A stretch of 48,834 nt of DNA, taken from Mesorhizobium sp. L2C084A000. Lineage in GTDB: Bacteria > Pseudomonadota > Alphaproteobacteria > Rhizobiales > Rhizobiaceae. The stretch covers positions 105,995-154,828 of the forward strand of contig NZ_AYWX01000013.1 of assembly GCF_000502875.1 (NCBI RefSeq). The letters run 5' to 3'. Under the pieces are notes generated by a model. That model had not been told where the DNA came from. It did not search any database and saw only the letters and a list, made by a program, of their open reading frames with translations. The stretch's first letter is position 1, and each line of letters begins with the position of its first letter. Made by a program: the position numbers and the translations under genes. Of the stretch, positions 1 through 7,825 are shown in pieces.

Positions 1-303
1 GATGCGCCGGCCGATGCCTGCGGAATAGAGCACGTGGCGGAAATTGACGGCGAAGATCGACAGCACGATCAGCCACGGCGCCACATGCTGGCCGAACAGC
101 TGGATGCCGACCATCTGGCTGGCGCCGCCATAGACCAGCGCGCTCATCAGGAAGGCTTCCAGGACCGAAAAACCATTGTCGACGGCGAGCGCACCGAACA
201 GCACCGCAAACGGCGCCGACGCCACCACGACAGGCATCGACAGCCGCACGCCCTGCCAGAAATCGCTTCTTTCGCTGCTCTCCGAAATTGCGTCCGTCGC
301 CAT
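1..303 (-). CDS. azlC: AzlC-family branched-chain amino acid exporter subunit (5' part only)
   Basis: The reading frame begins at ATG 303 and runs open off the left edge of the window, giving 101 residues. After a short polar N-terminus there is SMPVVVASAPFAVLFGALAV, then LVYGGASQMVGIQLFG and NFRHVLYSAG. The GASQ segment and the (N)xRHxLY segment are hallmarks of AzlC, the large subunit of the AzlC-AzlD permease that exports branched-chain amino acids and their analogues across the inner membrane. Start choice is supported by an AGGAG ribosome site about 8 bases upstream on the minus strand. An azlD partner would be expected just outside the window. The gene shares the strand of the DUF2461 gene but is separated from it by 205 bp holding a palindromic repeat, so it is probably a separate unit. 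Confidence 0.85.
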   Translation of the reverse strand, partial: MATDAISESSERSDFWQGVRLSMPVVVASAPFAVLFGALAVDNGFSVLEAFLMSALVYGGASQMVGIQLFGQHVAPWLIVLSIFAVNFRHVLYSAGIGRRI

Positions 304-460
304 CAACCACTCCTGATGCATGTCGCCCAAAAGTGCGTAGCGGGGATAACGACATGCACAACAACAAGGGAAGCGCGGTATGTAGGTGGCGCGGCTTGCC
401 GTGTCACACGAATTCGCTTGAGCCAAACGATCAGCCGAAATGATCGCCGGATCGGCGAAA

Positions 461-504
461 CCAGAGCAATTCCAGGAAAAGTGTGAAACGGTGAACTGCT
501 CTGG
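461..504. repeat. Rhizobial-type dispersed palindromic intergenic element
   Basis: The 8-bp arms CCAGAGCA (461-468) and TGCTCTGG (497-504) form an inverted repeat around a core containing GGAAAAGTGTGAAACGG. The core resembles short intergenic repeats common in rhizobial genomes, recalled from general knowledge rather than searched. It lies in the 205-bp gap between azlC and the end of the DUF2461 gene. The remainder of that gap (304-460) shows nothing recognisable beyond the azlC ribosome site. Confidence 0.5.
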
Positions 505-508
505 GCGC

Positions 509-1201
509 TTACTCCTTCAGGATTTTGCCCTCGATCGCCCTGCCCCAGTCGAGCAGCGGCTTGGCGCGCAAGGTGAAATCGACGAGTTCGTCGACCAGAT
601 CAGCCGTATGGATTCCCGCCGGATCGATGACATGCTGGACATAGAAATGCCGGTGGCGGGTGGCGGCGACCAGATCGGGATCGCTGATTTCCTCGAAGCC
701 GCGTGGCGTACGCTTCATACGGCCTTCGGTCTCGAGTTCAAGCCGGTTCTTCTTCAACGCCGCCACGAGGCCGCGAAAATTGTCCGGCTTCGTCGCAATA
801 GCCTTGCGCATCGCCAGCAGCAGCGCCGGCTCCGGCTGCCACCAGGCAATGTCGGCAAAGCAGCGTTCAAGCCCGATATGGACGTAGAACACGCCCTGCT
901 CCATCTTGGTGCCGTCGGGCGACAGGATGGCCGACAAATGCCTGTTGTAGGGCCGCTTGTCTTTGGCGAAGCGCACGTCGCGATTGATCCGGAACAGCGA
1001 CTTCTTGCGGTCGCCGCGCAGGCCGAGACCTGCCTCCGCGAAGCGCTCGGTCAGCGTCTCGACGAGATCACCGAATGGATCGCGCAAATCCTTTTCGAAG
1101 AGGTCGCGATTCTCCAGGAACCACTCGCGGCTCTGGTGGAAATCCAGCGCCTTGAGGAATGGAATGGCTTTGGGGCCGAAGCCGCTGAACGGTCCGGTCA
1201 T
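509..1201 (-). CDS. DUF2461 family protein (TIGR02453-like)
   Basis: This is a 230-residue soluble protein of unknown biochemical role. The sequence matches the DUF2461 layout: an N-terminal FLKALDFHQSREWFLENRDLF segment, then DVRFAKDKRPYNRHLSA, then a GVFYVHIGLE strand followed by WWQPEPALLLAMRKAI. The motif with D, R and the KxPYN-like stretch is the most conserved part of the family. Its ATG overlaps the ligA stop codon in an ATGA junction, so translation is probably coupled to ligA. The family function is not established, so only the domain name is given. No signal peptide or membrane segment is visible. Confidence 0.85.
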   Translation of the reverse strand: MTGPFSGFGPKAIPFLKALDFHQSREWFLENRDLFEKDLRDPFGDLVETLTERFAEAGLGLRGDRKKSLFRINRDVRFAKDKRPYNRHLSAILSPDGTKMEQGVFYVHIGLERCFADIAWWQPEPALLLAMRKAIATKPDNFRGLVAALKKNRLELETEGRMKRTPRGFEEISDPDLVAATRHRHFYVQHVIDPAGIHTADLVDELVDFTLRAKPLLDWGRAIEGKILKE

Positions 1202-3402
1202 GCCTTGCCGATCCGCACCAGCCAGGCATCCTCGTCGATCACCTCGATGCCGAGTTCGCTGGCGAGTTTAAGCTTGGAACCGGCACCCGGCCCGGCGACC
1301 ACCAGATCCGTCTTCGCCGAAACCGAGCCCGCGACCTTGGCACCCAGGCGCTCCGCCATCGCCTTGGCTTCAGAGCGTGTCATCTTCTCCAGCGAGCCCG
1401 TGAACACGACCGTCTTGCCGGCGACCTCGCTGTCGGCCGAGACGTTGACGATATACGGCTTCGGCTTGACTTGGCGGAGCAACGCGTCAAGCACGTCGTC
1501 ATTGCGCTCATTGCCGAAGAAGTCGCGCAAAGCATCGATCACGGTATCGCCGATGCCGTTGACCGAGGGGAAAACCGTATGTGGATCCTCCGCTGCCGCT
1601 GTCTCCTTGCCGACGCGGATCAGCTCCTCGATGGTCGAGAAGGTGCGGGCAAGCACGGCGGCCGTCGTTTCACCGATATGGCGGATGCCGAGCGCGAAGA
1701 TGAAGCGGTCCAGCTCCGGCTCGCGGCGCGAATCGATGGCGGCGAACAGCTTGTCGAGGCCCTCGTAGTTGCGATCCTCGACGCTGCGCACATTCTTGCG
1801 TGCCTTGCCCGATGCGGCCTCGCGCTGCCTTGCCTGCTCCTCACGGCGCTCGGCCAGCGCCCTGGTGACAGCCGGACGGCGGTCCCTGAGCGTGAAGATA
1901 TCGGCGGCGGTCTTGATCAATCCCGCATTGAAGAACGTGTCTATGTTCTCCGCGCCGAGGCCTTCGATGTCCAGGGCGCCGCGTGACACGAAGTGGCGCA
2001 ATCCCTCCACCGCCTGCGCCGGGCAGATCAGTTCGCCGGTGCAGCGCCGGCGGGAATCTTCCTTGCCGGTCTTTTCGTTGATCTCGCGCGTCGCCGGCGA
2101 GCCGCAGATCGGGCAAGTGTGAGGGAACTCGTAAGGCACCGCATCAGCAGGCCGCTTGTCGATGACGACGCTGACGATCTGCGGAATGACATCGCCTGCC
2201 CGCTGGATCACGACCGTATCGCCCATGCGCACATCGATGCCATCTCGGATCGGCTCGCCGGTCGAGTCCAGGCCCTTGATGTAGTCTTCATTGTGCAGCG
2301 TGACGTTCTCGACCACGACGCCGCCGACAGTGACCGGCGCCAGCCGCGCAACCGGCGCCAGCGTACCGGTACGGCCGACCTGGATGTCGATCTTCTGCAC
2401 GGTCGTCATCGCCTGTTCGGCCAGAAATTTATGCGCGATCGCCCAGCGCGGTTCGCCGGTGACGAAGCCCCAACGGCGCTGCAACTCCAGCTGGTCGACC
2501 TTGTAGACGACGCCGTCGATATCGTAGCCGAGCGCCGAGCGCTGCTCCTCGATCCGATGATAATGCGCGATCAACTCCTCGGCCGATTTCGCCCGCACCA
2601 TCAGCGGACTGATCTTGAACCCCCACTCGGCGAATTTCTGCACCGAATCATATTGGGTCGAAGCGGGATCCGCCGTCGTGTAACCCCAGGCATAGGCGAA
2701 GAATTTGAGGTTGCGGCTGGCGGTGACGGACGGATCCTTCTGGCGCAGCGACCCGGCTGCCGTGTTGCGCGGATTGACGTAGTCCTGGCCGCCGGCCGCC
2801 GCCGAGCGCTGCTTCAGCGCCTCGAATTCCGCATATGTCATGTAGACCTCACCGCGGATCTCGATGATTTTGGGCCAGCCCGAGCCTTTCAGCTTCGCTG
2901 GAATATCGGCAATCGTCTTCAAATTGGCGGTGATGTCTTCGCCGACGGCGCCGTTGCCACGCGTCGCGCCCTGCACGAACACACCGTTTTCGTAACGCAG
3001 CGAAGCCGACAGCCCGTCGATCTTCGGTTCCGCGGTGAAGGCGATGTCGAGCTCCTTGTCGCGATCGAAGAACCGCCGCCCGCGTTCGATGAAATCCGTG
3101 ACGTCATCGTCGGTATAGGCCTTGGCAAGGCTGAGCATCGGCACGGCGTGGCGCACCTTGGTAAAGCCTTCCGCGGGTGCTGCACCAACCCTCAGCGATG
3201 GCGAGTCCTCGCGAACCAGCGCTGGAAAGCGCTCCTCGATGGCAAGGTTGCGCCGTGCCAGCGCATCATATTCCGCATCGGTGATAACTGGCGCGTCTTC
3301 GGTATGGTAGCGCCGATCGTGCTCGGCGATCTCTTCCGCGAGGCGCTTCAGCTCAGCTTCGGCCTCGCTTTCGGTCAGGGCATCGACTGGTTTTTCGGAC
3401 AT
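1198..3402 (-). CDS. ligA: NAD+-dependent DNA ligase LigA
   Basis: This 734-residue enzyme seals nicks during replication and repair using NAD+. The adenylation motif KIDG is at residues 127-130, with K127 the expected adenylated lysine. An OB-fold region follows, then a four-cysteine zinc finger (C430, C433, C454, C460), helix-hairpin-helix motifs, and a C-terminal BRCT domain from about 655 that starts at AGKTVVFTGSLEKMTR. The protein is longer than the E. coli enzyme, partly because of a charged Arg/Glu/Lys-rich segment at about 511-545 in the helix-hairpin-helix region. The start ATG at 3402 leaves 172 bp to recN, in which no hairpin terminator was recognised. The 3' end overlaps the DUF2461 gene by 4 bases. 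Confidence 0.97.
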   Translation of the reverse strand: MSEKPVDALTESEAEAELKRLAEEIAEHDRRYHTEDAPVITDAEYDALARRNLAIEERFPALVREDSPSLRVGAAPAEGFTKVRHAVPMLSLAKAYTDDDVTDFIERGRRFFDRDKELDIAFTAEPKIDGLSASLRYENGVFVQGATRGNGAVGEDITANLKTIADIPAKLKGSGWPKIIEIRGEVYMTYAEFEALKQRSAAAGGQDYVNPRNTAAGSLRQKDPSVTASRNLKFFAYAWGYTTADPASTQYDSVQKFAEWGFKISPLMVRAKSAEELIAHYHRIEEQRSALGYDIDGVVYKVDQLELQRRWGFVTGEPRWAIAHKFLAEQAMTTVQKIDIQVGRTGTLAPVARLAPVTVGGVVVENVTLHNEDYIKGLDSTGEPIRDGIDVRMGDTVVIQRAGDVIPQIVSVVIDKRPADAVPYEFPHTCPICGSPATREINEKTGKEDSRRRCTGELICPAQAVEGLRHFVSRGALDIEGLGAENIDTFFNAGLIKTAADIFTLRDRRPAVTRALAERREEQARQREAASGKARKNVRSVEDRNYEGLDKLFAAIDSRREPELDRFIFALGIRHIGETTAAVLARTFSTIEELIRVGKETAAAEDPHTVFPSVNGIGDTVIDALRDFFGNERNDDVLDALLRQVKPKPYIVNVSADSEVAGKTVVFTGSLEKMTRSEAKAMAERLGAKVAGSVSAKTDLVVAGPGAGSKLKLASELGIEVIDEDAWLVRIGKA

Positions 3403-3574
3403 GGTTTTGCACCTGGCTGCTGTTGGCCCCGGGACAATAGATCAGGATTCGGATGGAAGGGAGCTGAATTCTGACAAAACCACGCCGAAACAGCAGGATG
3501 GAGCCATATGCTGACTCTGTTCGTGCGTCGAATTTCACCAGTTTAGAGGCACCCCCGATCGGGAAGCAGCGCCA

Positions 3575-5248
3575 TCAGGAAACGGCGGTATTCTCACGCA
3601 GTAATCGCTCGGCGGCGGCGCGCGCCTCGTCGGTGATGGTGGCGCCAGCCAGCATGCGCGCGATTTCTTCCTGCCGGGCCGGCCGATCCATTTCGGCAAT
3701 GCCTGTGGCGACACGGTCGGTGGTGCCTGATTTGGAGATCAGGAAATGCGTCGCCGCGCGCGCCGCCACCTGTGGTGCGTGCGTCACCGACAGCACCTGC
3801 ACGCGCTTCGACAGCCGCGCCAACCGCTGGCCGATAGCGTCGGCGACAGCGCCGCCCACACCGGTGTCGATTTCGTCGAACACCAGCGTCGGTGCGGAGC
3901 CGCGGTCAGCCAGCGCCACCTTCAGCGCCAGAAGGAAGCGCGAAAGCTCCCCGCCGGAGGCCACTTTCATCATCGGCCCGGGCCGCGTCCCTGGATTGGT
4001 CCGCACCCAGAATTCGATCTGATCGATCCCCTCTTCCATGCGGCTTTCGACCTCGCTCTTCATTTCCACGATAAAGGCGGCGCGTTCGAGCTTCAGAGCC
4101 GGCAATTCCGCCATCACCGCCTTGGTCAGGCCGACCGCCGCCGCATGGCGAAGCGAGGACAGCTGCGCGGCGGCAATGTCATAGGTCTCGCGCGCGGCGG
4201 TGGCCTGCTTTTCCAACCCGTGCAGGCGCTCCTCGCCGGCATCGAGATCGGCGAGATCGGCCGACATCGTGTCGCGCAGCTGCGCCAAATCGTCGACGGC
4301 GACACTGTGCTTGCGCGAGGCCGCGCGCAGCGAAAACAGCCGCTCCTCCGCCTTCTCCAGCCGCTGCGGATCATATTCGGTGGCGCGCAGCGCGACCTCG
4401 ACACCCGATTGCGCCGCGTCGAGCGACAGCATCGCCTCATCGAGCGATTTGACGACATCGTCGAGCAGGCCGGGCGCCTCCGTCACCTTGCGCTGCAGCC
4501 GCCGCAACAGGCTGGCCAGTTGCGGCAGGGGCGAAGATGGACCCGACAGCACATCCTGCGCGTCATGGATTTCGGAAGCGATCTTTTCGGCCCGCATCAT
4601 AGACGCGCGCAGTTCGGCAAGGTCGGTCTCCTCGCCCGGCTGCGGATCGAGCTTGGTCAATTCCGCCACCGCCGCGCGCAGATAGTCGGCCTCGCGCGCG
4701 GCCGCCGCCACCTTGGTGCGGTGGCGCGACAGCTCCTGCTCGCAGGCGCGCCAGTGCCGCCATGCCTCGCCGGTCGAGCGGACGGCGCCGAGATGGCCAC
4801 CGAAAGCATCGAGCACCTCGCGGTGCGCTCCGGGATCGACCAGCGCGCGCTCGTCATGCTGGCCGTGGATCTCGACCAGCGCGCGCCCGACATCGCGCAT
4901 CAGGGTGACGCTTGAAGGCTGATCGTTGACGAAGACGCGGGTGCGGCCGTCCGTCGTCTGCAGGCGGCGCAGGATGATGTCGCCGTCATCCTCGATCGCA
5001 TTGTCGGCAAGCAGCGTACGCGCCGGATGGTTACGCGGCACGTCGAAGACGGCGATGACCTGCCCCTGCGCCGCGCCATGGCGCACAAGCGACGCGTCCC
5101 CGCGCGCTCCGAGCGCCAGCGACAAGGCATCGAGCAGGATGGATTTTCCGGCACCGGTTTCGCCGGTCAGCACCGAAAGACCCGGCTGGAAGTCGATATC
5201 CAGCTTCTCGATCAGGACGATATCGCGGATCGACAGTCTGGAAAGCAT
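3575..5248 (-). CDS. recN: DNA repair protein RecN
   Basis: This 557-residue SMC-like ATPase acts in double-strand break repair. Walker A is GETGAGKS at residues 29-36. A long coiled-coil region rich in Ala, Glu, Arg and Leu follows, with RecN-type elements such as EIHGQHDERALVDP near residue 130. The Walker B/signature region FDEIDTGVGG is at 457-466, followed by VLSVTHAPQVAA. Length and domain order are typical for RecN. It lies downstream of bamD on the same strand with a 212-bp gap (5249-5460) that holds a dispersed palindrome, so it may have its own promoter. No LexA-type box was identified by eye, so SOS control is possible but unsupported here. Confidence 0.96.
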   Translation of the reverse strand: MLSRLSIRDIVLIEKLDIDFQPGLSVLTGETGAGKSILLDALSLALGARGDASLVRHGAAQGQVIAVFDVPRNHPARTLLADNAIEDDGDIILRRLQTTDGRTRVFVNDQPSSVTLMRDVGRALVEIHGQHDERALVDPGAHREVLDAFGGHLGAVRSTGEAWRHWRACEQELSRHRTKVAAAAREADYLRAAVAELTKLDPQPGEETDLAELRASMMRAEKIASEIHDAQDVLSGPSSPLPQLASLLRRLQRKVTEAPGLLDDVVKSLDEAMLSLDAAQSGVEVALRATEYDPQRLEKAEERLFSLRAASRKHSVAVDDLAQLRDTMSADLADLDAGEERLHGLEKQATAARETYDIAAAQLSSLRHAAAVGLTKAVMAELPALKLERAAFIVEMKSEVESRMEEGIDQIEFWVRTNPGTRPGPMMKVASGGELSRFLLALKVALADRGSAPTLVFDEIDTGVGGAVADAIGQRLARLSKRVQVLSVTHAPQVAARAATHFLISKSGTTDRVATGIAEMDRPARQEEIARMLAGATITDEARAAAERLLRENTAVS

Positions 5249-5370
5249 CAGAACCCAAATCTAGAACGGCACGCGACCGTTTGGAGTCGCAGCGCCGCAC
5301 TATCTTTTTGTTTGAGCACCGGATCAATCCGAAAAAGCGCACGCTTCGATCCGAGTGCTCCAGGCAGGTT

Positions 5371-5397
5371 CCGCAAAAGTGTCGCGCGGTTTTGCGG
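5371..5397. repeat. Short palindromic intergenic element
   Basis: CCGCAAAA (5371-5378) and TTTTGCGG (5390-5397) form a perfect 8-bp inverted repeat around GTGTCGCGCGG in the bamD-recN gap. The AAAAGTGT core is shared with the element at 461-504, suggesting that both belong to one family of rhizobial dispersed repeats. It could also act as a hairpin 3' of bamD, but there is no obvious U-tract on either strand. Confidence 0.45.
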
Positions 5398-5460
5398 CTA
5401 GAACCCGCGACAAGCAACAAAACCAGGCAGACGGCGTGTTGGTGAAGCCTGCACTTGGGA

Positions 5461-6330
5461 TCAGGCGCCGGTGATCATCTTTCCGGCCTTGGATATCCAC
5501 GACCCGGCATTTTCGCGCGGTGCAAGCCCATTGCTCTGCAAGAGCTTGTAGGAATCCTTGTACCATGAACTGTCAGGGTAATTGGTGCCGAGCACGGCGG
5601 CGGCGGTTTGTGCCTCCGAGGTCAGACCCATCGCGTAATAGCTTTCGGTCAGGCGGGCGAGCGCCTCCTCGACATGGCGGGTGTTGGAATAGTTCTCGAC
5701 CACGGTGCGGAAGCGCTTCACGGCAGCGATGTATTCACGCCGCTCGAGATAGTAGCGGCCGATCTGCATTTCCTTGCCGGCCAACTGGTCGTTGGCGAAG
5801 CGGATCTTTTCCTTGGCGTCGTCGACATATTCCGATGTCGGCCAGCGCGTGACCAGATCCTGCATCGTCTGGACGGTCTGACGCGCTTCCTTCTGGTCCT
5901 GCGTCACGTCCTTGATCTGACGGTAGTAGCTCAAGCCGATGATGTACTGCGCATAGGCGGCGTCATCGGTCGACGGGTAAAGCGTGAGATAGCGCTTGGC
6001 CGAGCCGATCGCCTCATCGTAATTGCCCTGGCGATAGTCGGCGAAAGCGCCCATCACCATCGATTTGCGGGCCCATTCCGAATAGGGATGCTGGCGGTCG
6101 ACGGCGTCGAACTTCTTGCTCGCCTCCTGCAGGCGCCCGGCATTGAGATTGGCAAGGCCCTGATTGTAGAGAACATCGGCCGGCTCGGTCTGGTCGACAT
6201 AGGTCGACAGGTCGATATCTTTCTCCGACGACATGCAGGCCGACAGAAAGAGCGATGGAACAACTACTGAAAGCGCCAGGAAAACAGCCCTCTGCGGTGC
6301 TTTCAATTGACCAACTCGCTTGAAGAACAT
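5461..6330 (-). CDS. bamD: Outer membrane assembly lipoprotein BamD
   Basis: BamD is the essential TPR lipoprotein of the BAM complex that folds outer-membrane beta-barrels. The 289-residue product starts with a signal peptide ending in the lipobox LFLSAC, with C32 the expected lipidated cysteine. TPR-like helices follow, with family-typical phrases LYNQGLANLNAGRLQEA, FDAVDRQHPYSEWARKS and YPSTDDAAYAQYIIGLSYY. An in-frame ATG 240 bases upstream exists, but ATG 6330 is chosen because it places the signal peptide at the N-terminus. It follows lpxC on the same strand across a 263-bp gap (6331-6593) in which nothing clear was seen. Confidence 0.95.
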   Translation of the reverse strand: MFFKRVGQLKAPQRAVFLALSVVVPSLFLSACMSSEKDIDLSTYVDQTEPADVLYNQGLANLNAGRLQEASKKFDAVDRQHPYSEWARKSMVMGAFADYRQGNYDEAIGSAKRYLTLYPSTDDAAYAQYIIGLSYYRQIKDVTQDQKEARQTVQTMQDLVTRWPTSEYVDDAKEKIRFANDQLAGKEMQIGRYYLERREYIAAVKRFRTVVENYSNTRHVEEALARLTESYYAMGLTSEAQTAAAVLGTNYPDSSWYKDSYKLLQSNGLAPRENAGSWISKAGKMITGA

Positions 6331-6593
6331 GATTGGATCTCGCCCTTTCGGCGCTATTTCAATGCCAGTTGCATGCCATTGTTTCAAAACTGGTCCCCAC
6401 TTTTGAACGACATGCATTAATCGACGGCAGCAGCCATAAACCATAACCGCCTTGCCCGACAACGCTATCTCCGGCCAATCGCACATTTTTGTGGCGGCCG
6501 GACGCAGCTTGGACGTCAATGCAATTTCACTGGCGAGTGGTGCATTCCTGCCACACGCGATACCGCCCATGGAACCCGAAAAACCCCGGGAAA

Positions 6594-7544
6594 TCAGATC
6601 ATCCAGGGCGCGTAGAGTGGCGCATTGACGGCGTTCATCTCGGCGCTGCGGCCACGCTCGCGGCGTGTCGTCTCGACGATTTCGAATGCCGTGCGGTCCG
6701 AGAGCAGACGGCGCAGGGCCGCGGCATTCATCCTGTGACCGCCGCGATAGGAGCGGAAGCAGCCGATGAAGCGGGCACCGGCCAGCGCCAGGTCGCCCAT
6801 GGCGTCCAGCGTTTTATGGCGCACGAATTCGTTGGGATAGCGCAGGCCGCCCATATTGATGACGCGGTTGTCGTCGCCGATGACCAGCGAGTTCTCCAGC
6901 GAGGAGCCGAGCGCATAGCCTGCAGCCCACAGCCGCTCGACATCCTTCATGAAGCCGAAGGTGCGGGCGCGCGCGATGTCGCGACGGAAAATATCGGCAT
7001 TGAGGTCGGAGGCGAACAGCTGACGACCGATCGCCGGACTTTCGAAGTCGATCTCGATCTCGAAACGGGTCCCGTCATAGGGGCGAAACTCCGCCCACGA
7101 GGCGCCGTTCTCGATGCGGACGGGCTTGATGACCCTGATATAGCGCCGCTTGACCGAGAGCGTCTCGATACCCGCCTGGTCGATGGCTTCGACGAACGCC
7201 ATGGCGCTGCCATCGAAGATAGGAACCTCGGAACCATCGATCTCGACAGCGACATTATCGATGCCGAGCCCAAACAGCGCCGCCATGATGTGCTCGACCG
7301 TGGCGATATGCTCGCCGGCGGGATCACCAAGCATGGTGCACAGGTCGGTAGCGCCGACTTCCGAAACCAGGGCACGAAACTCGCGGCCCTGCTCCGCACC
7401 GTTGAAAAGCTGGAAAACGATGCCGGTGTCGGCATCCGCGGGCACGAAGCTGATGGACACTTCCTTGCCGCTGTGGACGCCGGTGCCGGTAAGCGACGCG
7501 CGCGTCTTCAATGTCGTCTGATAGTCGTGCAAGACAATCCCCAT
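6594..7544 (-). CDS. lpxC: UDP-3-O-acyl-N-acetylglucosamine deacetylase LpxC
   Basis: LpxC performs the committed, zinc-dependent deacetylation in lipid A synthesis. The 316-residue product has the N-terminal QTTLKTRASLTGTGVHSG segment, the zinc ligand His85 in ATVEHIMAAL, and the second metal site H243-x3-D247 in VRHKTLDAMGD. The catalytic GGH (H270) follows. The C-terminus extends somewhat beyond the catalytic core, as in other alphaproteobacteria. Start ATG 7544 is preferred over an in-frame ATG at 7691 because homologous sequence begins here. The gene sits between ftsZ and bamD. The ftsZ terminator upstream implies an independent promoter in 7545-7766, but no clear -35/-10 pair stood out. 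Confidence 0.97.
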   Translation of the reverse strand: MGIVLHDYQTTLKTRASLTGTGVHSGKEVSISFVPADADTGIVFQLFNGAEQGREFRALVSEVGATDLCTMLGDPAGEHIATVEHIMAALFGLGIDNVAVEIDGSEVPIFDGSAMAFVEAIDQAGIETLSVKRRYIRVIKPVRIENGASWAEFRPYDGTRFEIEIDFESPAIGRQLFASDLNADIFRRDIARARTFGFMKDVERLWAAGYALGSSLENSLVIGDDNRVINMGGLRYPNEFVRHKTLDAMGDLALAGARFIGCFRSYRGGHRMNAAALRRLLSDRTAFEIVETTRRERGRSAEMNAVNAPLYAPWMI

Positions 7545-7766
7545 AAGCCCGTAATGCCTAGGTCCGCTTCTCCAGCCCGAGGGCGCGGCTCTTGTGTGAA
7601 TCGGCTGGCAGGGCGACTTCCCCCGAAATCCCGGCAAACCGATGATGGTAGGCAGCGAAGATAATGTCCCGTCAGGGAGACTCCAAATCACGGTTTCTTA
7701 CTCTGTGTAACCGCGAAATGGAATGAGTACGAATTGGTAAGTCGTTGAAATCCCATCATTTAAAAC

Positions 7767-7802
7767 GTTAACAGGCAAGCGATTCCTCGCTTGCCTGTTA
7801 AC
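7767..7802 (-). terminator. Intrinsic terminator after ftsZ
   Basis: A perfect 15-bp inverted repeat (7767-7781 and 7788-7802) with the 6-nt loop ATTCCT lies 23 bp past the ftsZ stop. On the minus strand the hairpin is followed by CGTTTTAAATG, a short U-run. It probably ends the dcw transcript and separates ftsZ from lpxC. Confidence 0.8.
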
Positions 7803-7825
7803 AAATGTTACAGTCCGTTTACCAA

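Noticed and set aside
1993..3474. Long plus-strand open frame opposite ligA
   Set aside because: It is antisense to a well-supported LigA and encodes low-complexity Arg/Asp-rich sequence without motifs.
7760..7812. CtrA-type TTAA-N7-TTAA site near the ftsZ terminator
   Set aside because: TTAA pairs are present but at wrong spacing (N4 or broken), and they are explained by the hairpin arms and flanks.
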